DNA of 64,000 nucleotides from Prauserella aidingensis (GCF_024171865.1 NZ_JAMTCN010000021.1:1-64000); one strand, 5' to 3'. Shown: positions 44,564-54,567, numbered from the stretch's first letter. The notes: generated by a model not told the origin, from the sequence alone. Numbers and translations are program-made.

Positions 44564-47500
44564 GTGTCCAGCAGCAGCCCTGCGTCACAGTTCGGCCCCA
44601 ACGAATGGCTCGTCGAGGAAATGTACGACCAGTTCCTCGCCGACCCTTCTTCCGTCGACGCCGCGTGGCATGAGTTCTTTGCCGACTTCTCCCCCACGCA
44701 AGAGCGAAAGCCGGACACGACGGCAGCCGACCCGTCGGCCAACGGCCAGGCGCAGGCTCCGGCGCAGGCGCAAGGTAATGGCCGTGCCACCGGGCCGCAG
44801 GCCCCGAAGCACGTGGCGCCATCGGACCAGGCGTCCTCGGCCCAGCAGTCGTCGGCCCAGCAGTCGGCCGGCGAGGCCCCCGCGAAGGCCTCCGCTCCCG
44901 CGAAGCAGGCGCCCGCGAAGGCCTCCGCTCCCGCACCCGAGGCCCCGGCCACCGGCGACAAGAAGGCCGACGCCGCGAAGAGCGACAAGGCGGCCACCGG
45001 CAAGGCGGACAAGGCCGAGAAGCCGGAGAAGAGCGAGCCCGAGTCGAAGGTGCTCCGCGGCCCCGCCGCGGCGATCGCCAAGAACATGGACGCCTCGCTG
45101 AGCGTCCCGACGGCCACCAGCGTGCGCGCGGTGCCGGCGAAGCTGATGGCCGACAACCGCATCGTCATCAACAACCACTTGAAGCGCTCGCGCGGCGGGA
45201 AGATCTCGTTCACGCACCTCATCGGCTACGCCATGATCCGTGCGCTGCACGCCTACCCGAACATGAACCGGCACTACAAGGTCATCGACGGCAAGCCGCA
45301 CGCCGTCACGCCGGAGCACGTCAACATCGGCCTGGCGATCGACATGCCGGGCAAGGACGGCGCGCGCAACCTCGTCGTCGCCTCCATCAAGAACTGCGAG
45401 AGCATGACGTTCCTGCAGTTCTGGCAGTCCTACGAGGACATCGTCCGCAAGGCCCGCAACAACAAGCTCACCGCCGACGACTTCGCCGGCACCACGATCT
45501 CGCTGACCAACCCGGGCGGCATCGGCACCAACCACTCGGTGCCGCGGCTACAGTCGGGTCAGGGCACGATCATCGGCGTCGGTGCGATGCAGTACCCGGC
45601 CCACTACGAGGGCACCAGCGAGAAGACCCTCATCGCCCTGGGTGTCAGCAAGATCATGACGCTCACGTCGACCTACGACCACCGCATCATCCAGGGCGCC
45701 GAGTCGGGCGAGTTCCTCAAGCGCATCCACGAGCTGCTGCTGGGCGCCGACGGGTTCTACGACGACATCTTCACCTCCCTGCGGATCCCGTACGAGCCGG
45801 TGCGCTGGGTCTCGGACATCCCCGAGGGCGAGATCGACAAGACCGCCCGGGTGCTCGAGCTCATCGAGTCGTACCGCATGCGCGGCCACCTGATGGCCGA
45901 CACCGACCCGCTGAACTACCGCCAGCGCCGCCACGAGGACCTCGACGTCCTCTCGCACGGGCTGACGCTGTGGGACCTGGACCGGGAGTTCGCCGTCGGC
46001 GGGTTCGCGGGCCAGGAGAAGATGAAGCTGCGCGACGTCCTCGGCGTGCTCCGCGACTCGTACTGCCGCACGGTCGGCGTCGAGTACACCCACATCCTCG
46101 ACCCGGACGAGCGCCGCTGGATCCAGGACCGCGTCGAGATCCCGCACGACAAGCCCGAACCCACGGTCCAGAAGTACGTGCTGAGCAAGCTCAACGCGGC
46201 CGAGGCGTTCGAGACGTTCCTGCAGACCAAGTACGTCGGGCAGAAGCGGTTCTCGCTCGAAGGCGGCGAGACGGTCATCCCGATGCTGGACACGCTGCTG
46301 GACAAGGCCGCCGAGCACAACCTCGACGAGGTCGTCGTCGGCATGCCGCACCGCGGCAGGCTGAACGTGCTGGCCAACATCGTGGGCAAGCCGATCTCGC
46401 AGATCTTCCGTGAGTTCGAGGGCAACCTCGACCCGGGCCAGGCCCACGGCTCCGGCGACGTCAAGTACCACCTGGGCGCCGAGGGCAAGTACTTCCGCAT
46501 GTTCGGCGACGGTGAGACGCGCGTGTCGCTGACGGCGAACCCGTCGCACCTGGAGACGGTCGACCCGGTGCTCGAGGGCATCGTCCGCGCCAAGCAGGAC
46601 ATCCTCGACAAGGGCGGCGACGTCGACGGCTTCACGGTGCTGCCGGTGCTGCTGCACGGTGACGCCGCGTTCGCGGGCCAGGGCGTGGTCGCCGAGACGC
46701 TGAACCTCTCGCTGCTGCGCGGCTACCGCACCGGCGGCACCGTGCACGTGATCATCAACAACCAGGTCGGCTTCACGACCGCGCCGGAGCACGCGCGGTC
46801 CTCGAAGTACGCCACCGATGTCGCCAAGATGATCGGCGCACCGATCATCCACGTGAACGGCGACGACCCGGAGGCCGCCTACTGGGTCGCGCGGCTGGCG
46901 GTGGACTACCGCCAGGCGTTCAACAAGGACATCGTGATCGACATGATCTGCTACCGGCGCCGCGGTCACAACGAGGGCGACGATCCCTCGATGACCCAGC
47001 CCGGGATGTACGACATCATCGACAAGAAGCGCAGCGTCCGGAAGACCTACACCGAGGCGCTCATCGGCCGCGGCGACATCTCGATGGAAGAGGCCGAGGC
47101 CGCGCTGCGGGACTTCTCCAGCCAGCTCGAGCACGTCTTCAACGAGGTGCGCGAACTCGAGAAGCACCCGGTCACGCCGAGCCCGTCGGTCGAGGAGGAG
47201 CAGCAGGTCCCGGCGAACCTGCCGACCGCCGTCTCCCGCGAGACCGTCGAGCACATCGGCGACGCGTTCGTCAACGTGCCCGAGGGCTTCAACCCGCACC
47301 CGCGCGTCAAGCCGGTCATGGACCGCCGCGCCAAGATGGCGCGCGAGGGCAACATCGACTGGGCCTTCGGTGAACTGCTGGCGTTCGGGTCGCTCGCTCT
47401 GCAGGACAAGCTCGTGCGACTGTCGGGCCAGGACTCGCGCCGCGGCACGTTCACCCAGCGCCACTCCGTGCTGATCGACCGCGACAGCGGCAAGGAGTAC

Positions 47501-48382
47501 TCGCCGCTGCAGCACCTCGGTGACGGCCAGGGCCGCGTGATGATCTACGACTCGGCGCTGTCCGAGTACGCGGCGGTCGGCTTCGAGTACGGCTACTCGG
47601 TGGCCAACTCGGACGCGCTGGTGATGTGGGAGGCGCAGTTCGGCGACTTCGTCAACGGTGCCCAGTCGGTCATCGACGAGTACATCTCCTCCGGCGAGGC
47701 CAAGTGGGGCCAGCTCTCCGACGTCGTGCTGCTGCTGCCGCACGGTCACGAGGGCCAGGGCCCCGACCACACGTCGGGCCGGATCGAGCGTTTCCTGCAG
47801 CTGTGCGCGGAGGGGTCGATGACGGTGGCCGTGCCGTCGACGCCCGCGAACTACTTCCACCTGCTGCGCCGCCACGCCCTCGACGGTGTCAAGCGGCCGC
47901 TGATCGTCTTCACGCCGAAGTCGATGCTGCGCAACAAGGCCGCCACGTCGAACGTAGAGGACTTCACCGGTGACTCGAAGTTCCTGTCCGTCATCGACGA
48001 CGCCGACGTCGACCCGTCGAAGGCCCGCAAGGTGCTGCTGACCTCCGGCAAGCTGTACTGGGAGATGGTGGCCGAGCGGACGAAGCGAGAGATCGACGAC
48101 GTCGCGATCGTGCGGGTCGAGCAGTACTACCCGCTGCCGAAGAAGAAGCTCGCCGAGGCGCTCGGCCGGTTCACCGCCGCCCAGCAGGTCGTGTGGGTGC
48201 AGGAGGAGCCGGAGAACCAGGGCGCCTGGCCGTACTTCGGCCTGAACCTGCCGCGCAAGCTGCCCGAGGTGCTGGGCAACCTGGACGTCGTGGCGCGCAG
48301 GCCGATGGCGGCTCCGTCGGCGGGCTCGTCGAAGGTGCACGAGGTCGAGCAGAAGGCGCTCATCACGAAGGCGTTCGAGTAG
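44564..48382 (+). CDS. kgd: Multifunctional 2-oxoglutarate dehydrogenase/carboxylase (E1o with fused E2o catalytic domain), Kgd
   Basis: A 1272-residue protein. The N-terminus [20 protein letters not shown] begins the E1o family segment. A long Ala/Lys/Pro linker follows (about 45-165), then an E2-type acyltransferase domain without a lipoyl domain (ending [16 protein letters not shown]). The thiamine-diphosphate E1 domain has [56 protein letters not shown] and [14 protein letters not shown]. This fusion is the actinobacterial arrangement; it oxidises or decarboxylates 2-oxoglutarate in the TCA cycle and is inhibited by the FHA protein GarA in mycobacteria. The start is the GTG at 44564. A strong terminator follows. 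Confidence 0.97.
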   Translation: MSSSSPASQFGPNEWLVEEMYDQFLADPSSVDAAWHEFFADFSPTQERKPDTTAADPSANGQAQAPAQAQGNGRATGPQAPKHVAPSDQASSAQQSSAQQSAGEAPAKASAPAKQAPAKASAPAPEAPATGDKKADAAKSDKAATGKADKAEKPEKSEPESKVLRGPAAAIAKNMDASLSVPTATSVRAVPAKLMADNRIVINNHLKRSRGGKISFTHLIGYAMIRALHAYPNMNRHYKVIDGKPHAVTPEHVNIGLAIDMPGKDGARNLVVASIKNCESMTFLQFWQSYEDIVRKARNNKLTADDFAGTTISLTNPGGIGTNHSVPRLQSGQGTIIGVGAMQYPAHYEGTSEKTLIALGVSKIMTLTSTYDHRIIQGAESGEFLKRIHELLLGADGFYDDIFTSLRIPYEPVRWVSDIPEGEIDKTARVLELIESYRMRGHLMADTDPLNYRQRRHEDLDVLSHGLTLWDLDREFAVGGFAGQEKMKLRDVLGVLRDSYCRTVGVEYTHILDPDERRWIQDRVEIPHDKPEPTVQKYVLSKLNAAEAFETFLQTKYVGQKRFSLEGGETVIPMLDTLLDKAAEHNLDEVVVGMPHRGRLNVLANIVGKPISQIFREFEGNLDPGQAHGSGDVKYHLGAEGKYFRMFGDGETRVSLTANPSHLETVDPVLEGIVRAKQDILDKGGDVDGFTVLPVLLHGDAAFAGQGVVAETLNLSLLRGYRTGGTVHVIINNQVGFTTAPEHARSSKYATDVAKMIGAPIIHVNGDDPEAAYWVARLAVDYRQAFNKDIVIDMICYRRRGHNEGDDPSMTQPGMYDIIDKKRSVRKTYTEALIGRGDISMEEAEAALRDFSSQLEHVFNEVRELEKHPVTPSPSVEEEQQVPANLPTAVSRETVEHIGDAFVNVPEGFNPHPRVKPVMDRRAKMAREGNIDWAFGELLAFGSLALQDKLVRLSGQDSRRGTFTQRHSVLIDRDSGKEYSPLQHLGDGQGRVMIYDSALSEYAAVGFEYGYSVANSDALVMWEAQFGDFVNGAQSVIDEYISSGEAKWGQLSDVVLLLPHGHEGQGPDHTSGRIERFLQLCAEGSMTVAVPSTPANYFHLLRRHALDGVKRPLIVFTPKSMLRNKAATSNVEDFTGDSKFLSVIDDADVDPSKARKVLLTSGKLYWEMVAERTKREIDDVAIVRVEQYYPLPKKKLAEALGRFTAAQQVVWVQEEPENQGAWPYFGLNLPRKLPEVLGNLDVVARRPMAAPSAGSSKVHEVEQKALITKAFE

Positions 48383-48398
48383 GCCACGATCCACGAAG

Positions 48399-48441
48399 AG
48401 CGGCCCGGCGGAGCAGGTGTTGCTCCGCCGGGCCGCTTTTT
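48399..48441 (+). terminator. Rho-independent terminator of kgd
   Basis: A 16-bp stem GCGGCCCGGCGGAGCA/TGCTCCGCCGGGCCGC with a five-base loop is followed by TTTTT, 17 bp after the kgd stop. This is a textbook intrinsic terminator. Confidence 0.92.
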
Positions 48442-48492
48442 GTACCACCCACCCGGTGACGAGTAGCCGATACGCCACGTGACCACCCGATG

Positions 48493-48546
48493 CCCCAAGG
48501 GCACCTTGGTGGCGTTGAGTGCCACCAAGGTGCCCTTGGGGGTTTT
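48493..48546. terminator. Palindromic element (shared core with 52.25 kb) between convergent genes
   Basis: CCCCAAGGGCACCTTGGTGGC and its near-perfect complement flank GTTGAGT, and the right side runs into TTTTC. The element lies between the convergent kgd and subtilisin genes. The loop-proximal core GGTGGCGTTGAGTGCCACC is nearly identical to that of the element at 52254. It probably acts as a terminator for the leftward protease gene. Confidence 0.75.
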
Positions 48547-48599
48547 CAGGGATGTACCCGGTCGGGGGTGTGAACCGGGGACGGTGCGTCAGGCCGGTC

Positions 48600-50159
48600 T
48601 CACAGAGTGAGGGTCCAGCTGTTCAGCGAACCGGTGTCCCACGAGAAGGCGTCGGTCACGCGCAGCGTCCACTCGCCGTTCGGCTCGGAAACGCCAGACA
48701 GGTCGACCGTGTACGTCTCGTTGATGTCGTTGCCGGAGTCGTACGCCGACGACTTCAGGTTGTACTCCGAACCGTCCGGGGCGACCAGGTCCAGCGCGAT
48801 GTCGCCGCGGTAGGAGTGGGTGATGTCCACGGCCACCGTGGCGTCGGCCGACGCGGCCTCACAGCCGGAGATCGAGACCGTGCTGGTCGTCGAACCGGCG
48901 TCCGGGATGGCGGTCGTCTCGTTGTTCGTGACGGCCTCGCAGTTGCCCGGCTCGGGGTCCGGCTCGTCCGGCGGCGTGGAGCCGTCGGCGACCACGTTCA
49001 GGAGCACGTTCGGCGAACCGCTGCCCGGGTTGGACACGACACCCTCGGAACCGCCGGAGACCAGCGCGTCACCGACCTGCTGCGGGGACGCACCCTGGTT
49101 CGCGGACAGGTAGACCGCGGCCGCGCCCACGACGTGCGGGGTCGCCATCGACGTGCCGGAGATCGTGTTCTCCGAGGTGTCGCTGTCGATCCACGCCGAG
49201 GTGATGTCACTGCCCGGGGCGAAGATGTCCACACAGGACCCGATGTTGGAGAAGCTCGAACGGGCGTCGGTGTCGGTCGTGGAGCCGACCGTGATGCCCT
49301 CCGGGGTGCGGGCGGGCGACGAGTTGCACGCGTCGGCGCCGTAGTCGTTGCCCGCGGCCAGACCGTAGGTCACGCCGGAGGCGATGGAGTTCTGGACGGC
49401 CTCGTCGATGGCGGCCGAGGCGCCGCCGCCGAGGCTCATGTTCGCGACCGACGGGCCCGAAGAGTTCTCCGTGACCCAGTCGATGCCCGCGATGACACCC
49501 GCGTTGGTGCCGCTGCCCTGGCAGTTCAGCACCCGCACGCCGACCAGGTCGACGTTCTTGGCGACGCCGTAGTCGGTGCCGCCGACGGTGCCGGCGACGT
49601 GCGTGCCGTGGCCGTTGCAGTCGGTCGCGTCGTTGTCACCGTCGACCGCGTCGTAGCCGTGGGAGGCCCGGCCGCCGAAGTCCTCGTGGGAGGTGAGGAT
49701 GCCGGTGTCGATGATGTAGGCCGTGACGCCGTCACCGTCGTTCGGCGACGAGTAGTTGTCGTCCAGCGGCAGGTCGGGCTGGTCGATGCGGTCCAGGCCC
49801 CACGACGGCGGGTTCGCCTGGTCCGCCGCGGTGTGCATGGTCTGCACCTGCTCGACGTAGTCGACGGCCGGATCGGCCGCGATGCGCTTGGCCAGCGCCT
49901 CGGACATCTCCGCCGAATAGCCGTTCAGCACACTCGAGAACGTGTGCTTGACGTCGCCGCCGAGGTCGGCGGCCGTGGTCATGACGCCGTCCTTCAGCTT
50001 GACGATGTAGTTGCCCTCGACTGCGGTCTCTGCGTTGGCACCGATGATGGTGCCCTCCTGCGGTGCCGCGCCCGCGGTGCCCGCCATGCCCAGCACGAGT
50101 GCCGCGGCGGCTGTGCCCACCCCGACGGCCGTGCCGGCCTTTCGCTTGTCGCTACGCAC
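48600..50159 (-). CDS. Secreted subtilisin-like serine protease (S8) with P/Homo B domain
   Basis: A 519-residue preproprotease. The signal peptide (about 1-30) is followed by an inhibitor I9 propeptide (NYIVKLKDGVMTT, about 50-115). The catalytic domain has Asp in AYIIDTGILTSHEDF, His in CNGHGTHVAGTVGG and Ser in SGTSMATPHVVGAA, with the oxyanion Asn in GLAAGNDYGADA. After a Pro/Asp/Glu linker the last 115 residues form a proprotein-convertase P domain (HSYRGDIALDLVAPDGSEYN), which aids folding or binding. The start is the GTG at 50159 with GGAAGGG upstream; the frame extends far upstream but reads through non-coding sequence. It digests proteins outside the cell. Confidence 0.92.
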   Translation of the reverse strand: MRSDKRKAGTAVGVGTAAAALVLGMAGTAGAAPQEGTIIGANAETAVEGNYIVKLKDGVMTTAADLGGDVKHTFSSVLNGYSAEMSEALAKRIAADPAVDYVEQVQTMHTAADQANPPSWGLDRIDQPDLPLDDNYSSPNDGDGVTAYIIDTGILTSHEDFGGRASHGYDAVDGDNDATDCNGHGTHVAGTVGGTDYGVAKNVDLVGVRVLNCQGSGTNAGVIAGIDWVTENSSGPSVANMSLGGGASAAIDEAVQNSIASGVTYGLAAGNDYGADACNSSPARTPEGITVGSTTDTDARSSFSNIGSCVDIFAPGSDITSAWIDSDTSENTISGTSMATPHVVGAAAVYLSANQGASPQQVGDALVSGGSEGVVSNPGSGSPNVLLNVVADGSTPPDEPDPEPGNCEAVTNNETTAIPDAGSTTSTVSISGCEAASADATVAVDITHSYRGDIALDLVAPDGSEYNLKSSAYDSGNDINETYTVDLSGVSEPNGEWTLRVTDAFSWDTGSLNSWTLTL

Positions 50160-50816
50160 GGTTTTCCCTTCCGTTCGAACTTTGTCCGGAATAACTCGAG
50201 ACAGTAACGAGACCGAAGCGAGAACAAATCCCCCCGATTTTTCATGGAATTGCAACCAAAGTCGGATTGCTGCTCCGTTTGCAGCAAGCGCAGCGGCGCA
50301 ATGGTCCACTCCTCGAGGCGGAACGGTTTCGATTCGTGACCGTGCGGCGCGACCTCCGTTGCATCGCACAGGCAGAACCATTCGTTCAGCCCCCTCCGAA
50401 GGTCTGGAACGAAGGTCGTAGCGGCGAGCTTCGTGACGAGAAAGACACCTCGTGGCCACCCGGCACACTTTCCGCCAAGCGGAAGGAACACGGCAGATGA
50501 CATCCCGGATGCGCGATTCTTCCGAAGATCGGACGCCCGCGACCGATGCGGAAGCGATCCGCGTCCCTGCCCTCCCGGCGGGACACTCCGGCGGGCACGG
50601 AACCGCGGGCGGAACCCGAGACCATTCGGACGGAAGTCGATTCCCCGTTCGATATCGCACCGCGGCGCCTGCGCCCGCGCCGCGGTGCGACAGAGCGTCT
50701 CCTCCACCGGGGACGGGGTCCGCGAGACGTCGCGGACCGCAGTGTCGTCGGCGACCGCGCGTAACCGGCCGATCCTGGCGCCGACCGCGACCTGCGGAGC
50801 CAATAGGGTAGGCGCC
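50160..50816. other. 657-bp intergenic region between divergent genes
   Basis: The first 100 bp (minus-strand promoter side of the protease) include an AT-rich tract with CCCCCCGATTTTTCATGG around 50230-50247. The remainder has several open frames of Arg-rich composition on both strands but no ribosome binding site or protein-like pattern, so I call no gene. A -10-like TAGGGT (50804-50809) serves the rightward gene. Unusually long for this window and possibly holding a small RNA. Confidence 0.4.
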
Positions 50817-52244
50817 ATGAATTCGGTGCGTCAGGTGTTCGGCGTGGACGCGAAGTCGCTGCGATCCGCCATCGCGTTACTGGCCGAGCGCAGCTGGCAG
50901 TTCGACGATCTCGTGCGCGAACTGGCCGCTCCCCGGCGCACGGTCGAGGAACTGCTCCAGGCCCTCGGCGACGACCTCGAACGCGACGGCGACCACGTCC
51001 GGCTACGGCCCGACGTGGTCGACGCCCACCGCGAGGAGGCGGGCAGCCCGCACGCCACCGACGGGCTCGAAGCGGAGGTGGCGCGCCACATCGCGCACGT
51101 ACCGCCGCCGCTGCCCGCGCTCGACCACGTGCAGGCCACCGCCGACACGGTCGTGCGCCGCGCCCGCTGGCTCGACGAACACTACGACCTGCGCACCACC
51201 CGGCTGACGTTCCTCGGCGACCACGACCTGACGTCCCTGGCGGTACGGGCGCTGCGCCCCGAGTCCGACCTGACCGTGATCGACGTCGACGACCGGATCC
51301 TCGACTACGTCGACCGCCAGAGCTCCCGCACGATCCGGACCGTCCACGCAGACCTGCGATTCGGCCTTCCACTGTCGGTGATGGGCAAGGCCGACATCGT
51401 GTTCAGCGACCCGCCGTACACCCCGGAGGGCATGGCGTTGTTCGCCACACGTGGCCTCGAATGCCTCGCCGATCCGCCCGCGGGCCGCCTGGTGCTCGCC
51501 TACGGCTACAGCCCCCGCCACCCCGCGCTCGGCCACCGCACGCAGCGGGCGCTGGTCGGACTGGGCCTCGCCTTCGAGTCGATCGTGCCCGGCTTCCACC
51601 GCTACAGCGGTGCACAGGCGATCGGCAGCGCAGCGGACCTGTACGTCTGCCAGCCCACCACGAAGGCCCGCAAAGGCGGCAGGAAGACCAGCAAACAGAC
51701 GATCTACACGCGCGGTGCCCAGTCGCTCGAGGCGGGTGAGACCACGAACGAACTGCTGACGGCGCTGCGGACCATCGCCGGCCAGAACGGGCTGGACGTC
51801 GAGGAACGCGGCGCCGACTGGACGAAACCGGTCACGACCAAGCCGGGCACGGCCGTGGCCGTCGACCTCGGGGCGGACCCCGGGCCGTGGCTGCTGCGCA
51901 CGCTGCTGGCCGTCAACGCCGACCGCGTGGCGGTGCTGCTGCCCAACTCGCACCCCGACCTCGCCGACGCCGCGTCGCAACGCGGCCTCACCGAACTGAT
52001 CGGGCCGAAGTACCGTCTCCGCCTGTTGCGCAGCACGCCGGACAACACGCACGCGGTGGTCGTGGCCGAGCCGCCCGCCACCGCGACCGGTCACACCGAC
52101 GCGGCGGCCCGTGCCGTGCTCACACGGGCACACGGGCGACTGGGCAACATCTGGCCGGACGCCCCCGACGACGTGTCCGACGACCGGCTCATCGACCTGC
52201 CGCGCCACCGCGTCGCCGAGGTCCGTCACGAACTCGCCGACTGA
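50817..52244 (+). CDS. Bis(aminopropyl)spermidine synthase-family protein (DUF43/BpsA-like)
   Basis: A 475-residue protein. The first 70 or so residues form a winged-helix-like segment (LRSAIALLAERSWQFDDLVR). The second part has the DUF43 pattern: TTRLTFLGDHDLTSLAVRAL, LTVIDVDDRILDYVDRQS, and the aminopropyl-binding ADIVFSDPPYTPEGMALFAT. In Thermococcus, BpsA adds aminopropyl groups to spermidine to make branched polyamines. Actinobacterial members have an extra C-terminal domain (about 280-475 here) and no proven substrate. The start ATG at 50817 follows a -10-like TAGGGT with seven bases between, suggesting a leaderless mRNA. A transcription-factor-like or nucleic-acid methyltransferase role cannot be excluded (DPPY is also found in N6-adenine methyltransferases). 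Confidence 0.72.
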   Translation: MNSVRQVFGVDAKSLRSAIALLAERSWQFDDLVRELAAPRRTVEELLQALGDDLERDGDHVRLRPDVVDAHREEAGSPHATDGLEAEVARHIAHVPPPLPALDHVQATADTVVRRARWLDEHYDLRTTRLTFLGDHDLTSLAVRALRPESDLTVIDVDDRILDYVDRQSSRTIRTVHADLRFGLPLSVMGKADIVFSDPPYTPEGMALFATRGLECLADPPAGRLVLAYGYSPRHPALGHRTQRALVGLGLAFESIVPGFHRYSGAQAIGSAADLYVCQPTTKARKGGRKTSKQTIYTRGAQSLEAGETTNELLTALRTIAGQNGLDVEERGADWTKPVTTKPGTAVAVDLGADPGPWLLRTLLAVNADRVAVLLPNSHPDLADAASQRGLTELIGPKYRLRLLRSTPDNTHAVVVAEPPATATGHTDAAARAVLTRAHGRLGNIWPDAPDDVSDDRLIDLPRHRVAEVRHELAD

Positions 52245-52253
52245 CGACGTGAA

Positions 52254-52306
52254 GCCCCCAGGGGCACTTTGGTTGCGTTCAACGCCACCAAAGTGCCCTT
52301 GGGGGC
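52254..52306. terminator. Palindromic element between convergent genes, second copy
   Basis: GCCCCCAGGGGCACTTTGGT is mirrored by ACCAAAGTGCCCTTGGGGGC around the core TGCGTTCAACGCC. It starts ten bases after the BpsA-like stop and 26 bp before the malic enzyme stop, so it can terminate both convergent transcripts. It shares its architecture and core with the element at 48493. Confidence 0.75.
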
Positions 52307-52331
52307 AGTGCCCGGTACCTGGTTCGCGGCG

Positions 52332-53498
52332 TCAGCCGACGACGCCGTCGGCCTCCGCTGCCTTGGTGACGGCCGTGGCGACCTCCTCGGCCACCCTCGG
52401 GTCGAGCGGACTCGGCACGATGCGATCGGCCGACAGCTCGTCGGCGGCCACCGACACGATCGCCTCGGCCGCCGCGAGCTTCATGTTCTCCGTAATCGCC
52501 CGCGCACCGGCGTCCAGCGCGCCGCGGAACACACCCGGGAACGCCAGCACGTTGTTGATCTGGTTCGGGAAGTCACTGCGGCCGGTCGCCACGACGGACG
52601 CGTACTTCGCCGCGACGTCCGGGTGAACCTCCGGGTCCGGATTGGACAGTGCGAACACGATCGGCTGCGGCGCCATGGTCGCGAGCAGGTTCTCGTCGAT
52701 CGTCGCACTCGACAGGCCGATGAACACGTCCGCACCGGCCATCGCCTCGTCGATCCCGCCGCGCAGGCCCGCCGCGTTGGTCGTCTCGGCCAGCTCGGAC
52801 TTGATCGCGTTGAGATTGTCCCTGCCCGCGTGGATGATCCCGCGCGAGTCGAGCATCGTCACGTCGCCGACACCCGCGGCCTGCAGGATCTTCGCGCACG
52901 CCACCCCCGCGGCGCCCGCGCCGGAGATCACCACACGCTGGTCGGCGATGTCCCGGCCGGCCACGAGGTTCGCGCCCCGCAGCGCGGCAAGCACCACGAT
53001 GGCCGTGCCGTGCTGGTCGTCGTGCATGACCGGACAGTCCAGCGCGTCCTTGAGCTTGTCCTCGAGCTCGAAGCACCGCGGCGCCGACACGTCCTCCAGG
53101 TTCACCGCACCGAACGACGGGCGCAGCCGCACCAGGGTCTCGACGATCTCGTCGACGTTGCTGGTGTCCAGCACGAGCGGGATCGAGTCCAACCCGGCGA
53201 ACGTCTTGAACAGAACCGACTTGCCCTCCATGACCGGCAGCGATGCGCTCGCGCCGATGTCACCGAGTCCGAGTACCGCCGTGCCGTCGCTGACCACTGC
53301 CACGAGCCGGTCGGCCCACGTGTACCGCTTCGCGAGCTCGGGCTGCTGCTCGATCGCGCGGCTGACCTTCGCTACCCCGGGGGTGTAGGCGATGGACAGG
53401 TCACGCGCCTGCGTGATGGGCCGAGTGGCCGACACGGAGAGCTTGCCGCCCTCGTGTCCGCCGAAGATGTCGTCGTCACTCACCTGAGCTTGGGACAC
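52332..53498 (-). CDS. NAD(P)-dependent malic enzyme, short form
   Basis: A 388-residue malic enzyme that decarboxylates malate to pyruvate. It has the catalytic Tyr segment DLSIAYTPGVAKVSRAIEQQ, the Lys/Asp metal and substrate segments (VMEGKSVLFKTFAGLDSIPL, NLEDVSAPRCFELEDKL, CPVMHDDQHGTAIVVLAAL) and the Rossmann motif VVISGAGAAGVACAKILQAA. The short length lacks the phosphotransacetylase domain of MaeB. The start is the GTG at 53498 (then SQAQVSDDDIF) with GGAG upstream; an ATG at 53540 is in frame but has no site. Transcribed alone, leftward. Confidence 0.93.
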   Translation of the reverse strand: MSQAQVSDDDIFGGHEGGKLSVSATRPITQARDLSIAYTPGVAKVSRAIEQQPELAKRYTWADRLVAVVSDGTAVLGLGDIGASASLPVMEGKSVLFKTFAGLDSIPLVLDTSNVDEIVETLVRLRPSFGAVNLEDVSAPRCFELEDKLKDALDCPVMHDDQHGTAIVVLAALRGANLVAGRDIADQRVVISGAGAAGVACAKILQAAGVGDVTMLDSRGIIHAGRDNLNAIKSELAETTNAAGLRGGIDEAMAGADVFIGLSSATIDENLLATMAPQPIVFALSNPDPEVHPDVAAKYASVVATGRSDFPNQINNVLAFPGVFRGALDAGARAITENMKLAAAEAIVSVAADELSADRIVPSPLDPRVAEEVATAVTKAAEADGVVG

Positions 53499-53782
53499 GT
53501 CTATCTCCAGGGCTGAAAAAGGGAAATCACCGACGGGCATCCCGTCGGTTCGCGTGGGCTCCTTGGTCCCGGCGACTCGGCGCGGTAGCACCGTCTGCCG
53601 GCAAGGTGTCCGTCATAAGGCCCTTGGTTCAGGCGTAGCCGCGGACGCGGCGGTTCGCCCAGTGTGACATCTCCGCGGGCGATCGGCCGTGCCGGTGCGG
53701 CCCGGATCACAAAGATCGACCCGTTTTCGCAGGTCACATCGCCAATAGCAAGACGGACATCCGACTTGCGTGGCACGTGAAG
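53499..53782. other. Intergenic region upstream of malic enzyme
   Basis: Divergent promoter region. It contains AT-richer stretches (53510-53525 and around 53700-53760, with CACAAAGATCGACCC and CATCGCCAATAGCAAGACGG) but no gene. The malic enzyme promoter is presumably here. No operator was recognised. Confidence 0.4.
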
Positions 53783-53923
53783 CCCGCTACGCGGGGCTGC
53801 CTACGGCCCTCCCGTCATCCTCCGCCACCCGACCGGACCCGCTACGCAGGGCTCCATAGGGCCCTCCCGTCGCCCGCCACCACCCAACCGGACCCGCTAC
53901 GCGGGGCTGCCTACGATTCAGGC
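53783..53923. repeat. 55-bp direct repeats (2.5 copies) ending at a start codon
   Basis: CCCGCTACGC(G/A)GGGCT begins units at 53783, 53838 and 53893, exactly 55 bp apart. Copies 1 and 2 are full (about 75-80% identical) and copy 3 is cut by the epimerase ATG at 53924. The unit contains a small hairpin (GCTACGCGGGGCTGCCTACG) and, in copy 3, the -10-like TACGAT (53912-53917), so the promoter is inside the repeat. Confidence 0.85.
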
Positions 53924-54535
53924 ATGCACGCCCGCGCGCTGGCCGTTCCGCACGCCATGGAGTTCACCCCGCCCGTCTTCCCCGATCACCGTGGGCTGTT
54001 CACCGCCCCGTTCCAGGAACCGGCGTTCCTCGACGCCGTCGGGCACCCCATGACGGTGGCGCAGACGAACCACAGCGTGTCGCGGCGCGGCACGGTCCGC
54101 GGGATCCACTTCACCGACGTGCCCCCCGGCCAGGGCAAGTACGTCTACTGCCCCAAGGGCTCCCTGCTGGACGTCGTCGTGGACCTGCGCACGGGCTCGC
54201 CCACGTTCGGCGCATGGGACACGGTGACGCTCGACAGTCACACGTTCCGAGGGGTGTACATCGCCGAAGGACTGGGCCACGGCTTCATCGCGCTGGACGA
54301 CGACACCGTGATGTCGTACCTGTGCTCGACGTCGTACAACCCGCCCGCCGAGCACGGCATCGACCCGCTCGACCCGGCCCTCGGCCTGCCGTGGCCCGAC
54401 GACGTCGAGTACGTCCTCTCCGACAAGGACCGCGCGGCGCCGTCACTCGCCGAGGCCCGCGACGCCGGCCTGCTGCCCCGCTACGAGGACTGCCTCGCCC
54501 GCTACGCCGAGCTCCGCGCGAACGCACCCGCCTGA
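53924..54535 (+). CDS. dTDP-sugar 3,5- or 5-epimerase of the RmlC/EvaD family
   Basis: A 203-residue cupin epimerase. It has AMEFTPPVFPDHRGLFTAPF, the catalytic His in SRRGTVRGIHFTDVPPGQGK, KYVYCPKGSLLDVVVDLRTG, and VYIAEGLGHGFIALDDDTVM followed by the Tyr in SYLCSTSY. The pattern, including DPALGLPWP and SDKDRAAPSLAEARDAGLLP, looks closer to EvaD, the dTDP-4-keto-sugar 5-epimerase of vancomycin-type aminosugar pathways, than to ordinary rhamnose RmlC. No other dTDP-sugar gene is nearby, so it is an orphan. The start ATG follows a -10-like TACGAT by six bases, suggesting a leaderless mRNA. Confidence 0.83.
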   Translation: MHARALAVPHAMEFTPPVFPDHRGLFTAPFQEPAFLDAVGHPMTVAQTNHSVSRRGTVRGIHFTDVPPGQGKYVYCPKGSLLDVVVDLRTGSPTFGAWDTVTLDSHTFRGVYIAEGLGHGFIALDDDTVMSYLCSTSYNPPAEHGIDPLDPALGLPWPDDVEYVLSDKDRAAPSLAEARDAGLLPRYEDCLARYAELRANAPA

Positions 54536-54567
54536 GGTCCGTCTCCTTTGGGGCGAGACGCCGGCGA

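Noticed and set aside
45548-48478. 976-codon minus-strand frame opposite kgd
   Set aside because: Same reason: kgd on the plus strand has full family motifs, and the reverse frame is Val/Arg/Asp-rich with no start signal.
50433-50816. N-terminal extension of the BpsA-like protein
   Set aside because: The upstream frame is Arg/Pro-rich and crosses the promoter with its -10-like hexamer; the ATG at 50817 is the better start.
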